DNA of 64,000 nucleotides from Climacteris rufus (lineage: Eukaryota; Chordata; Aves; Passeriformes; Climacteridae). Positions within the stretch are counted from its first letter, which is position 1. The number at the start of each line of letters is the position of its first letter. Under the pieces are notes generated by a model. The model did not search any database and had not been told where the DNA came from. It worked only from the letters and a program-made list of their open reading frames with translations. Below are positions 11,201 through 23,800 of the stretch, piece by piece. Made by a program: the position numbers and the translations under genes. The stretch spans positions 805,799-869,798 of the forward strand of contig VZRZ01006827.1 of assembly GCA_013398175.1 (NCBI GenBank). The letters are read 5' to 3'.

Positions 11201-13440
11201 AAGAGATGTTGCCATTATCCTCCCCCAGCTTGCCCAGCCAGGTTTGGCATCAGCTAAGTCTGAAGACTTCAGGTTAGTAGGCAGGAGATGCTGCTGCAAG
11301 GTTTCTATGGAGACAGGAGTGGAAGATGAGAGACAACTAATAAGAGCTCAACTCAGACAGCTCCTGGATAGTTATTTGAAAATAAGGACTTTTAAAAATA
11401 ACCCTTTACCTTCTTTCCCCCCACCTAATCTTTGTTTCTGAAGAAAGAAATCAGGAAGGCAGTGGGTTGCCAGCAGCAATGAATGAGAGCTCTCACTCAC
11501 CACTTTCATCTGTTGGCTGTCATGCAAGACCTGTAAGTAGCAGTTTACTAAAACTGGCTGCAGGCTTATAAAGTGTATAGTAATTGCAATTTTGGACTAG
11601 AAGAAAACGTGAAATGCATTTTAAAGGTGTTTCTCCACTCCTGTTTTCATCATTCTGAATGCTCTAACTTCAACAATGGCACAAAGGCACTTTCTAAGCC
11701 ATGAACTTGTACTAGATACTAACTGTTGCAAAATATATGTGTATTTTACTGCATTCAAAATACTCTTTGGTGTGTTGTACCTACATTGCAAACAAGATCT
11801 AGGTCTGTTTTTCTCTTTAATCTGTTCTGCTTCCCTTCATCCTTCACAGCATTGTCCCTACACTGACAACTTCTAATGTAGACACCGGAATGTTTCAAGA
11901 AAAAATTTAAGTTTTTTCCAAGAAGGATCTTAGAAGAAGATCATAATGTATCAGTGAAAAAAGAAATTCTTTGCCAAATCTCTATTTTACTTAAATTACT
12001 TTTTTTTTTTCTCCTCAAGATGTCTAGGAGGTGGGAAATTATGTCTGTATCAATTATTTACATGAAATTGAAAATTAATACAACAGGCCATATAAGGTTG
12101 AATTTAGTGCTTTCAGTCTCATGCTGGATTGATTTTTGCTGCTGCTATGTTAATGTGGTGCTTGGATGCTTGTATTAACCTTTAGAATACAGGAATAGAT
12201 CAGATTGTTACTCAACTTCTTAATCAATTTTTAAAAATCTAATGAGAAATTAAAAATAAAGAAAAAATAGCACACTCAAGAGAAGTGGGAGCTCAATATT
12301 ATATGGCAGTTCCCATTCATGCTGATGCTGAACCGGAATGAGAAAACCAGCTAGTTGATACCCTTGTGCATATGTATGCCTTTTCTCAGACTGAAGTGTC
12401 CTGTTCTGTCTCTCTGGCAGATGCCTTAGGAATCCAGGGAAGCCTGGTGCAGAGGTAGTGGCTTCTGCCTTCTCTTTCCTGTCTCATGTACACAGGAGTA
12501 TTCCTATTTTTCATATTGTACGAAAGTCTGATTTGTTTCCCAAGGCCACTTGTGCATCTGAAGGGTATGTCTGTGAATGTGTGGTTGTGTGATGCTGCTG
12601 AGAACACTCCCCAGAGAAATGCAGTGGTGACAAAGCACAGAAATTAGCTGTTTGTGAAAACTGGGAGCTCTGTTGGTTGATCTAGGTAAAGTTCATTTGG
12701 AATAAACTCTTGCACTTCATACCTCAGTTGAGAGGCACTTCTGAAATTTTAGAGAAAAAAATCTCTTTGTGTGGACAAGTGGGAGCAGAGAACGAAGTGT
12801 CTGGTTAAGTTGAATGAGAAATGTTGTTTTGCTGGAAAACGCCATATGCACAAGGAAGGCTTTTGAACTCTGTGCATTTAGCAAAAAAATTTTCTAAAGT
12901 GTCTTACAAAAATTCAGTAACCTTTAGAAAAAGTTACCAAAACTGAAGCACTACTACACATTTGGTAGTGGGGGAAGTACCAAAGTTCCCCCAGTGGGAA
13001 ACTTTGGGGGAATTTTAATTCACCTCTAAATGCAAATTGTTAGAGTTTGTGTAAGTTTCCATTACACAGACATTTCATTTTTTCTCAGTTTTGTTTTGGG
13101 AGTAAGAAGTAGGGAGTTGAGGAAGGAGTAGCTAAGGCTTATTTTAATTAATAGTTATTTAAATATGAGCAATTTCCAACATCTTAGTAACCACTTTCTT
13201 CTTTTCTGCAAGAAATACTATCTACCAGGAATTTTATTTTTCCCTTTGATGTACTCTACATTCCTCCTGTTGATCATAATATACGTAATGGTTGTGCTTG
13301 CAGACTTGAAAATATAACACATGCTGATTTGTCCTCCCAGAGGCATGCTAGATTTGACATGCTGTACACAATTTGACTTTTTAAAATACTGTATTTGTCA
13401 CTGTTGAAAAGCTTCTAAGACTCTAAACATCGTTAGTTAA
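8291..13440. other. Unassigned intronic/intergenic DNA
   Basis: About 5 kb without recognisable genes. A small AT repeat (tatatatttatatata) lies at about 9860-9878. A GC-richer stretch at 11040-11340 contains a 65-codon plus-strand frame starting at 11244, without good splice boundaries. The remaining open frames are short and lack family features. Confidence 0.5.
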
Positions 13441-13470
13441 TAAAAAACAACAACAACAAACCAAACCATA
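13440..13470. repeat. A-rich tract with CAA repeats
   Basis: The tract runs aaaaaacaacaacaacaaac and continues with A and C. It is one of several A-rich, C-spiced tracts in the window (others at 28491, 47530, 48645 and 61315). Confidence 0.6.
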
Positions 13471-14029
13471 AAACGCATCAGTTGTTATACCTTGCTGAGT
13501 TTGTACATACACACAGGTGTATGTTTAGACTATTCATAAAAATATTGAATGTTGCAATGGTGTACGTACCATAATATGTAAAAGCATTTTTCAGTAGGTT
13601 TTTCTACTGTAAAATAATCACCTTCTTCCTAGAAGTGGTCTTCTACAGCACCTGTTGGTAAAAACTTGCTATTTAGAGTATCTCTTAGAGAAGTTAGAAT
13701 AAAAGTAGTGTTGCACTGCTGGCAGTACAGAAAGCAGGTCACTTTCCAGGGTGAGTCAACAAAATTTAGTCAGGTAAGTGTGGAATGTCCCCTGAGAATG
13801 GGATCTAGGCACTTAAATACTTCCTAATTTTTATAGCAAATCATAGACTTTCCTGGATTGTCTTTTAAATCTTATACAAAGTGACAGCTGTGGAAATGCT
13901 CCCAGAAGGACTGGTAAATATACCTATCTGTTTGTGGAAAATAATTGAGACTGTATGTAAGTACTGGTGTTCTTAGGGTAGCACCCATCCCCACGACCTG
14001 GGAACATAATTTACTAAAATACTTTTTTT

Positions 14030-14140
14030 TTTCTTTTCTTCTTCTTAATTAGCGCTGCTGGCACAATTTAAGTTTAAATGTAATATATTTAATTATGTTT
14101 AATAATATTTAGACTGGTCCAGCTGGCATGAGTCACACTA
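14030..14140. promoter_or_regulatory. Possible conserved noncoding element
   Basis: A short block with a TTAATTAGCGCTGCTGGCAC segment, several TTTAAT/TAATATTTA cores and a TGAGTCA AP-1-like site within about 110 bases. This resembles vertebrate conserved noncoding elements that bind homeodomain factors. Only motif density is seen; conservation cannot be judged from one sequence. Confidence 0.2.
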
Positions 14141-14357
14141 GGGGAAAAAAAGATAACAGTTTTGATATCATTTGCTTAGATACTCATGCAATAGGTTCTC
14201 ACATATGTCTGTAGAAATGGAACAGTGTTAACTTGTGGTAGTACTGTTGAAGGACACTCTCAGGGCATGGGGAGCAAATGTTAGCTTTCTCTCTGAATGT
14301 TCTTTTTGAAAGACATGGTTAGGGAGAAATTTTACTGTATTGGTTTGGCTTGGTAGT

Positions 14358-14436
14358 GGGTTTTTTTTGTTTGTTTTTTGTTGTTTTTTGTTGTTGTTTG
14401 GTTTGTTGGTTGGTTTTTTGTTTGTTTGTTTGTTTT
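14358..14436. repeat. G/T simple repeat, (GTTT)n-like
   Basis: Roughly 80 bases made only of T and G, alternating T runs with G (gtttgttttttgttg and similar) and ending in a regular (TTTG)4. The strand is strongly asymmetric, as in the complement of an A-rich retrotransposon tail. Confidence 0.8.
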
Positions 14437-17400
14437 AATCCATCCTTATGAATTTTTCTTTTGTTGTGTTACCAATTTCATTGTTCTGGAATGTTGCACT
14501 TAGGTGAGATAGTGCCCTTGGAGGGAGAGAATCAGAGAGAGAGAGAAGGGAGCTTTGAAGCAACTTGAGCTAATCCCGTTCATACCTCAAATTATCCCTG
14601 TTCCACGGGACTGTCTTTGTGGTGAGTATATGATAGCCATCCATCAGCATTTCCAACTCTGTAGAGGTTGTTCCAGGTTGAGGTCAGATTTACGTGGCTT
14701 TTGTTAATACAGGAGGAGAGCAATCTGTTAAAAAAATTGTTTAATTTTTATTTTTCCTCTCCATGTGAAATTATCTCTTTAGATGTTTTTTTTTTCCTAT
14801 CTTTTAGCTTTAAACATTCTCAAAAATGCAAATTGCAGTGACAGAGGACCATTTCTTATCTTAAAAAATCTCACTAACTGATAGTGTTTTCTTCTATTCA
14901 ATCTTATTTTTTTCCCCTTTTTAATGCTACCTCATTAAAACTGTCATATCTTCCATGTCACACTAAATGATTTAGTGAATCTGGTGAAATATAGACAAAT
15001 GTGTTCCCTTGGCCATTCGTTCAGTTGGATAATTTCTCTCTAATTGAAAGAAATTTTGTCTTATTTTTATACTTTATCATTCTTCATCAATTTTCTTTCC
15101 CTCCATTTTATTCTTTTTCAGGATAAATGCACTGTGCCTCAGAAGAGTATTTTTATCATTTCTGAGCAGGGTCCTGAGCCTTCAGCTTTCTTGGCATTGT
15201 TCATAAAGTGGCAGTTTTGGCCAGGTTGAACATTTGTTAAGATAAAGGAATCAGCTAGCAAGTTAGAGGACTTTCCTGCGTGGTGGTTTTAATTCTCACA
15301 AATACTATGGATAGTTTAAATACAGTCATAACTAGACATAGATGTCAGCTCAGGAAAAACTTACGGACCAAAATAACATACCAGGGTTGACTGCTAGAGC
15401 AGTCATAAGCCTCCTGGCAGGAGTGTGCTGGAAGGAGAGAGGGAGTTTCTTAGAACAAGAATTTACTGCTGTGTTCACAGGATGAACAGGTTGAAATAAG
15501 AATTTGGGGGGGAAAAAAGAAGAGAAGTCTCTATGTTTTATGTTACAATTACTTCTGATTTCACTCTCCTTACACCAGGACCTGTGAGGAGAAGGTGATC
15601 AGACAATAGCCAGATAACGTTTCTTCTGCTGCCCAGGAAGAATAAGTTTTAAAACCCTTCCTGGCAGTGTGAAGCTGAGGTGTGGAACTCGGTGCCGGAG
15701 GAAATTAAGGAGGGCAAAGGTATAAGTTAAAAACAGAATTAGTGAGGGTCATAGAGGTTAGACCTCGCAGTGGCTATAAAATGTAACTGTCATGATGTTC
15801 CCTGCTCATTCAAGTGAAGTTTAAATCTCCAATTTAACCAGAAAGTGGGAGGAATATGTCCTAGTTTTATAATCTTTGTTAACCGCCTGCTCTGAGCCAT
15901 GGCCAAGGACAAGCAGCAAGGGTACCAGCACAACTACTCCTGCAGGTCAGGGGCCTTGGATTCTTTTCTTCAGAAACAGGAGACATGTATTTTGCTGTAA
16001 ACTTCCATAATTTTTAAAGGTTGCACGGCAAAAAAAAATCTTAAATTATGCTATTCAGGCTTTGCTCTGATTTGCATAAGGAGGCAATGTGCAGGTGTTC
16101 ATTAGGAACCTGTAGTGATCAGTCAAGTTGGATCTTATACGAGAGTCTTCTACCCTTTGTGCAGCTCTGAGTCTCGTGTAGGAGTTCAGTTATATCGTTA
16201 TCGTTGTACTCTGCACTTACAGAATGAATCCAGCTGAGGTTTCACTTCCTTATTTCTAGAAACTGCATGCTGTGGTTTTCTGTGTTGCTCCTGTGATGGG
16301 TTGTGTTTTTTAAAATTGTAAAACAAGCAGCTTAATTTTGTGTCAGACAAGCCAGAATTTTATGCCACACATGTAATTTTTTGTCAGACAAGATAGATTT
16401 AATAGATTCTGACTCTCTTTCTCTCCCTGATAAGGATGATATTTTTGCTTTTTAATTTCATATTGGTGCAGAACAGGACTTTGGTTGAATAAAATATATT
16501 TAAAGTTTGACTTTCTATTAAAATTTTTATAATTAGGGAAGAAAAAATAGCAGAAATTACTTTTTGTACTAATTTTTTTTTTCTGTATCTTCTTAATAGA
16601 TTGTAATCTTGAAGTTTTTTTTAATCAGCCCATTAAAGCATATTTGAGGCTTAAATTTCAGGTTTATGGTAGTATGCTGATTATTTCTGAAAATTGTGGC
16701 TGGCACATAGTGAGTTATATGGTTGAGTCCTTCAAAACAAATATTTACAAGTGCATCTTGGTCCATTCCCCACTGTTCTTTCATTTTTCTATTCTTTTTT
16801 CCTAGAAGAAGATAAGACTGGGAAGATTGTGTGGATGAGCTGGGTGGAGTGGGTGAGACTTTAACAGTACTGACGGCTGATAACTACTTTAGATTTTTTA
16901 AATCCCTACTTGGTCTTTGAAATTTAGTATATTTAGTAAAGAAAAAAAATGCTAATATCGTTAGCATTTCGTTTAAGGGTAATTCTGTTTTAAGTTTTTC
17001 TTTCCCATGACTGGTTTTAATATTGGTGTTACCTGTTCCAAGGGAAGAGAAAGCAAAGATTGCTTTTAGATTGGGGTTGGGAATTTACTTAAACATGAAT
17101 CCATGAACAGGAGAATCACTTGAGTTCTCTTTAGGTCTACCTTAATTGTGTTGAAATGTTTCAGGAGATAGCTATATGAAATGTCATCCATCATTTAGAA
17201 ATTTATGGGAAATTATTTGAGAGTACAAATAGTTAAGCGTTACTTGAGTAATTAGTTCACAATTTTTAATTGTGCAAAAAGTAGTCCATACATTTTAGGA
17301 TGAACATTAATTCTCTTGGTATCTGACTAAATTATGTTGAAACATGTATATATGTAATTAGTACTGCAGTATAACAACATTTTGGTGGAATTATACCACT

Positions 17401-20400
17401 TAGATATATGCCTCTTAGACACCTTGATCCTGAGCTCCTGGAAAATACTTTCTGGTTATATTAAAGAGCATAGCAATATAGATTGTTAAAGCCCAGGGAA
17501 ACGTGTCTTTTTTTCTTTATTGTGAATCTTATTTGTCTTTATTGCAAATCTTATTGGCATGCAAATGCTTATGATAGCTTGTGCATCCTTTGTTTTCTAG
17601 AATTCTAAAACCCAAGGAACCCTGTAACAAAATTTTGCCATTCTAATCCACATTTTATATCTGTTTACACAGCAAAATTTAAATGACTGAAGCCTGCAGA
17701 TTCAGAAGTATTAAGCTTATATTTCATATTTGGTTCCTGAAAATGCCTCCTTTTCCTGCAAGAAGATCTGAGAGGATGAAAATGGTCTGAAATAGCCTCA
17801 AGTTTCCAAGCACCGAAGATCTTAGTATTTCATAGCTCTTCCCATCTAGATTTCAACCTAATTTGGTACATAAATAGTAGTTGACCTCAGACAGAATAAT
17901 TCAGATGTTTGAACCTCTTAGAAGTGTAGCCAAAAGCGAATTGTCTTGTTGCATGTATTTTTAAACATCTGCAAGCTGAGCCGTGAAGCAGAATGCAAAT
18001 TCTATGACTTGAAGATTCCTGTGAGGTTATGAAAATCCCTTTGGGACTGCAGTGAATCCTGGCGTCTATGAACACTTTTTTCTAGACTTGGTGTATTCGG
18101 AAGTTTAGTATTTGCTTAAATTTCTGGTAACAGAAGTGCAAATGACAATAGAAGTAATTCATCAATAATTTAATAGTCAATGTACTATCTGAGAGAATAA
18201 CTCTTGTTGAACCTTTTAATGCATATTCCATGAGGACTGAAGGAATTGTTGACTGCAGTTTCTATTTCTGTTGTATTGGGATAGAAGAATAAGTTTTTAC
18301 TCATGCATGACAGAAAAGTTTAACATTGTAGCCAATTAACACCAGCAGAATAGTTTCTTTCAATAGCTTGCTTTTAGGCAAGTGCCAGTACATAGACAAA
18401 TTGTATTTTCAATAGATTGCAGAAGAATTCCCGTGACTCTTAGTGAGGCATAAGCAAGAGCTAACTTCTCAGATCATAAGTGGGGTTTAGTTGGGGAATT
18501 TTGAGCACTTGGAAACTTCTGGCTAATATAAAGATGTGATGACTATTTTAATTTATTAAATGTTCCATATACCCCTGTAAGTTCTCTATTTTATTATACA
18601 ATAATTTTTCCTTGAGATATTTCATTTTCTGACTGCTTTTTTCTAAAAATAGTGGGGAAAGACTGTGTTTCAGCAAGCTGTCCTATGTTCACAAGTTGAC
18701 TTTTGAGGGAGAATTGTGTCTAAACAAAGATTTTTGAAATGCTTTTATTGTCTGAAACCGTGGGTTTGATTCAATAATTCTTCAGCATTGTAAAACCTAT
18801 AAAATGGGTTCTGATCACACTTTTTCTGTGGAGATTGTTCCTGTAAGCACCTATAATCCAGGATTCTTCCAGCTACAAAAGACATCATGACTCTGTTTGT
18901 AACGGTAAGCTCTTTTGGCCAAACTTCTGTCCAGTCATAGGTCCATAACTTACACCCACCCTCTTCTGCCAGGCATCCTGAACAAAGTTCAGGGATGAAC
19001 TTTCACCCCCATGTCAGGGGGTGGTGAAAGGACTTGTGTGTGCACTGATTTATGAGAAACTTTCAAATCTTTGAAAAGTTTCAATGCATTTTGAGAAACA
19101 TTGCGAGCATTGATTAAAACAAAAGATCTCATGTGGGAAGGAAATGAGTGTGTGTCATCATGTTTTAGATGACTTCACATCGTGTGCTATTACCCACCCA
19201 TACAAATTTCATAGGTTCAAAACTTGCCTTGGACTTCCTAGTTTATCTATAGGGTTATTGGTTGTAAAAGCAGTTGTGTGATGAAACTGAAGGCAAAAAG
19301 TTACACCCCACAAGTTTGTGAGTTCATTTGGCATCCCCATAGAGGATCTGCTGCCAGTATCCATCCACAGGTGGGAGCAAACATGCTGTCATCTCTCCAC
19401 AGAGATCCCTTTTATTCTCAAAAATTTTGTTTTAAAAAATATGTTTGTCCAGAATAACAAGCTTTTTTTAATTTTGAGTTTTAGCAATTGAAGCAGTAGA
19501 AATTGCCACATGTGTTTCCTATGATACTGGGGTCATATTTGCCTCTTCATCTTCAGTGATGAGATGTGCAGGAGATGCTTCTCCAAGTAGTCCCCTCTCT
19601 GCTCTTATTGGATGAGAAAATATCTAACATCCTGACAGTGATGACTGAGTGTGGTATCTTTTGCAGCCAGTGGCAGTAAGGAGCTATGGTAATGATATTT
19701 TTTCCCATCTGTGTCATGGAAATTAGCTGTGGTTTTCTCCCATGGGCCTCAGCAAAATATTGGGCTTGAGCTTTGGAGACTTGAGGTGGAGAAAAAGGAA
19801 AGAAATAATTAAGTTCCATTCCATAAAGTGAAATATCCAGGAACAAGATCCAGAAGTGAATTTGAGTGTATTTTTGAGTACTACAGTCACCATATTTTGG
19901 AGCAATGATTTAGTATATCAGCAACCAGAAGTAGACAGTGGCCTTAGCTGGTGTAATTTCAATTGAGGATGATACCCTGGTTTAGCTTTCTGACTACATA
20001 CATTAAAACAGATTGGCGTACCAATACCTGATCCAGAAGAAATGAGTTAGAACTTCATCCTTATATACTCAAATACCTTTTAACATATGCAGGAATCTTT
20101 ACAATTCCAGATTTTAAAGGTATCAGTGACTCACAGGGATGCACATTGTCTGGAAAAATGAATCTCCTCTGAGACTGGCAATTCTGGAATGTTGAGCTGA
20201 GAAACAGCTGCCTGAACAGTGTTCCAGGAGAGTGCAAATAGGGAGGGAGATCTGCTGTAGCCTATTTGAAGAAAATAATAGTTTGTTGTAGTTTTCTGAG
20301 ATTATCTTTCCTCATATTTTTTATGCTTTTGATTAACTGAAGTTTTTGACAATGTCTGATCATGAGGTAAACTGAAGTGTAGAGCCTTTTAAAGACCTAG

Positions 20401-20733
20401 TTCAGCAATAAAATGAAGAGAAGGTTAATTTATAATGAGTTCAAAAGGCAATTATGTTTTTTTGGGAAAAAAGGATCTATCAAGTCAAGCTTTTATGCGA
20501 GGGTAAGTTTATTTGGCAGGTTAGCTGTTCTTGTGGGTTTATTTCTGTCATGTCTTAAGACACAAAGCAACATGTCTTTGTCACAAAGCAACTCCAACTG
20601 TACAATTTCAAACCAGGATGTCATCTGTATTGTGGAAAACAGCCTTTCTACACTTTCAATTTCTCAGGACTTGCTGACAGCAACAAAGTTACCACAAATC
20701 ACCTTTGTCTCACCTTGCACTTTCCCTCCACAG
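14437..20733. other. Unassigned intronic/intergenic DNA
   Basis: AT-rich sequence with no gene. It contains a perfect octamer (ATTTGCAT) near 16070 and the local duplication at 17515-17558, listed separately. The open frames in it (for example 16593-16784, 19553-19846 and 20413-20775) have no splice support. Confidence 0.5.
17515..17558. repeat. Imperfect 22-bp tandem duplication
   Basis: Two adjacent 22-base copies (ctttattgtgaatcttattt followed by ctttattgcaaatcttattg, first 20 bases of each shown) agree at most positions. This is probably a small replication-slippage duplication with later point changes. Confidence 0.75.
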
Positions 20734-20864
20734 GTGCCAGAGTCTTGCTGTCCCATTGCCGACCCTTGGCAGTGAGGCTGTGCTGAACAGGAGGACTGCA
20801 CTGAACCTCTTCCCATGTCCTGGGGGAACCAAGTGTGGCAAAACCCTCTGGGAGCATAACACAG
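20734..20864 (+). other. Weak candidate noncoding exon
   Basis: A pyrimidine-rich acceptor (cactttccctccacag, ending at 20733) is followed by 131 GC-richer bases and a donor-like CAG|GTGCGT, with the GT at 20865. All three frames contain stops, so any exon here would be noncoding. The composition contrast and paired splice motifs are the only evidence; chance is a real alternative. Confidence 0.13.
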
Positions 20865-23800
20865 GTGCGTGAGAAATGTTGGGAACGTGGCTTCATATTG
20901 ATTTTATATTAATGTTTGACATGTAGAGTGGGAATAATATTCCAGTGGCAATTCCTCTCAAGACATGCACCATTATACAAAATAAATGTCAGTGCTTGCC
21001 CTTCATGCATGCATCCTTCTGATTCACACAGATGATTTGAAGATTTTGAAATTGAGGTTGTCCACCCCTCTCTCTTGGAAGAGAAAAATTAGTTATAGTG
21101 TCCTGAAATCATTGCTAAGAAAATAACATTAAGGATTTTTTTTCTGCTCCTTTTGTTCTTCAGGGACTTTGAACAAGAGTAAATGTTCAGGCTCACTAAA
21201 AAAGATAAATGCTGAAGTCTGATCCATCCTGTTTTTCTCCTGCTCTCTGCTGCACCTTCCCCTATCTCCCTCAGCCTTTCTTGTCATTGCAATGATGACT
21301 TCATAGTAATGTCCCGTTTCAGATAGTCAGTACCAGAGACCACAGAGAGAGAATCCTGATGCTAAGCATAAATGTATTGTGATAAATGACAAGTCAATGA
21401 TTGGAAAAAGTAAAGATTTGATAAAAAAATGAGTCAAGCTCTGATAAAACATAAGCCAGCCCTCATAAGCGATTCTGATTATTTTCTTGAATATGCTATT
21501 TTATAGTTTCTAAGCTATCACAATTATGCTTAGGTGCAAAGTGAAGCTTTTTCTATTTTATTGTCAGTGAAAAGTGCACACTTTATACCTGGAGACTCAA
21601 ATCCACTATTCTTTGAGTCAAAAAAATGTGTACAAAAAAGAGATTAAAGAAAAGATTTCCAAACTCTATACTGTCAGAGTAGAAAGGTTGCTGGTCTGGA
21701 AACACCCTGAGATTTGCACAGAGAAGTTGTATTCTCCTTTGCTGAGAATGACATCTGTAAACATCACTGTGGAGAACATTATCCACTGATACATGGAGAG
21801 AAATATCTAATTAATTTTTTCTTGCCTGAGAAATAATTTGAATAATGTGAAATAATTTGATTGTTGCTATCCTGAACCTGAAGGCAAGACTGAAAAAGTC
21901 CAGGGTGTGAGTTTTTAATGGTGACTGAAATCAGCCAGACTGGTGGGACTTGTGTGACTTGTGCACATAGCTGCTACCTTCTGCAGTGAGGCCTTGATTC
22001 TCACTGCAAGTTTTCTTGAGCTCTCTGTTCCTTTCAGTGGTCTTTATTTTCCTATAGAGAGGGAAAAAATTAAAATGAGTAAATTATCGTGTTGGTAGGT
22101 TTTAGGAAAGGAAACACACTATTTTCATTAAACCAAACATGTTCTTAGAAGAAATTCCTTTCCTTTGGTTGAAGAAAGGATTGTGTACACACTTGGTTTC
22201 CTCTGTGACTTAAGAAAGCAGACAGAAAAAAACACATGTTGAGCTATAATCTTTGCCTATTCTAGCAATAAAGTAGTTACTTCGTTCAGTCACTTTAGAG
22301 TAGTAAGAAACAGTGGACACTGTAATAGCTGCTCAAAAAGATAATTCTTTTTAGAAAACAGAGAAACACTGACTTGTTCACTTAAACTTAAGAAGGATGA
22401 CCAGGTGGTCTCTTTCCCAAGTTTTGGGCAGATAATACATTCAAGGCTTACAGAATAAAGAAGCTTACATCTCAAGCATCTCTTCTCCTTATATTCTTTT
22501 GAATTACTGTACAGTAATTTATGTAAGTGGCTTCTGTTGCTCCCTTAATGACTACCTAATTTTCTTGCTGTGTTATCTAGCATAGGATCGCAGGATGACT
22601 ACACAATTACTTCAGTGATATAAGTAATAGACTAGACAATCTCAGATTTCTATACTGAATCTCCACAGCAGTGAAAAAAGGGGAAAAAAGATTATGTTTT
22701 TGAATAAATATAACAGTGATGAGAAACTACGTTGTTAAGATTAAGGCAGTGCAGAGGTATTGATTGAAACTGGGATAGCTTTTCATATCCTGGTTTTAAA
22801 ATGATATTACAATACATTTCACAAAAAACCTGAATAAAAATATGATTTTCTACCTTTTTCAGTGCTATTTTATTTACAAATATTTTCATTTCTTCCCTGC
22901 TAAACTGCCAATTTTAGAAACAAATTATTATTCAGACTAAGTTTCTGTGCATGCTTCTAACTGTGTATTATGCCAAAAGTAGTTTTTTTTTTTTACTTAT
23001 TGACAATATACTCAAGTGTGAGTGGTATACCAAGTTAATTGAACAATATTTTCTTATTACTTACCCTTTTGACCATATAAGTTTTTTCAACAAGATAGAA
23101 AATGTCTTTCAACTTCCAGTCAGACAAAAAGACTTATACAAATTTTGCCTAGTGACACTCTTTTATTAAAATGGTTTCTAAGAAAAGAAAATTAGGACTA
23201 TTTAATGACTTTCATCACCAAAGAAACAATACTGAGAACAGAAGAAACTGTTTATCTGGAGTATAAAATGCTTCTCTGCTCTTAGAGATGCAAATACCTT
23301 TTGTTTCATCATATCAACAAATTTCTCTTCTTATGTTGTGGAGCATAGTTCGCTTATAGCTTCCAGTCCAGAAAATTATTTTGAGATGCAGTTTAAGTGG
23401 TAAGCCTGTAATAGATTTTCATGTTGTGAATTTCCATTGCTCATTCCTATTGTGTGGGTAATGACTTTGGGGGACAGAGAGTGAAATGAAATTCCCCATT
23501 GAGTAGATAAACACTCATTTATTACCGCTTCTCTGGGTGCCAGATTATAGGCTAGTTGATAGTGAGAACCTCTATCAGTTTTTAGCCTTTGACTCCAGAT
23601 GAGTGAGGTAATCACATGACTTGTATCACCTCTAAAGGAAAAGCTCCTCTTCTGAAAGAGTGGTTGAAAGACTGTTGCTACATTGTTAATAAAACACAGA
23701 GGCAGTACAGAATCCCTGATGTTTCAGGATGATGAGGTGAGACTTTGAATTGTCCTATAGGAAATGGATTTACTTTATTTATTTTCTTCCAACAAGTTTT

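Noticed and set aside
20413..20775. 120-codon plus-strand open frame as a gene
   Set aside because: It crosses a good splice acceptor at 20733 without a change in character, has no recognisable domain and shows no conserved start context.
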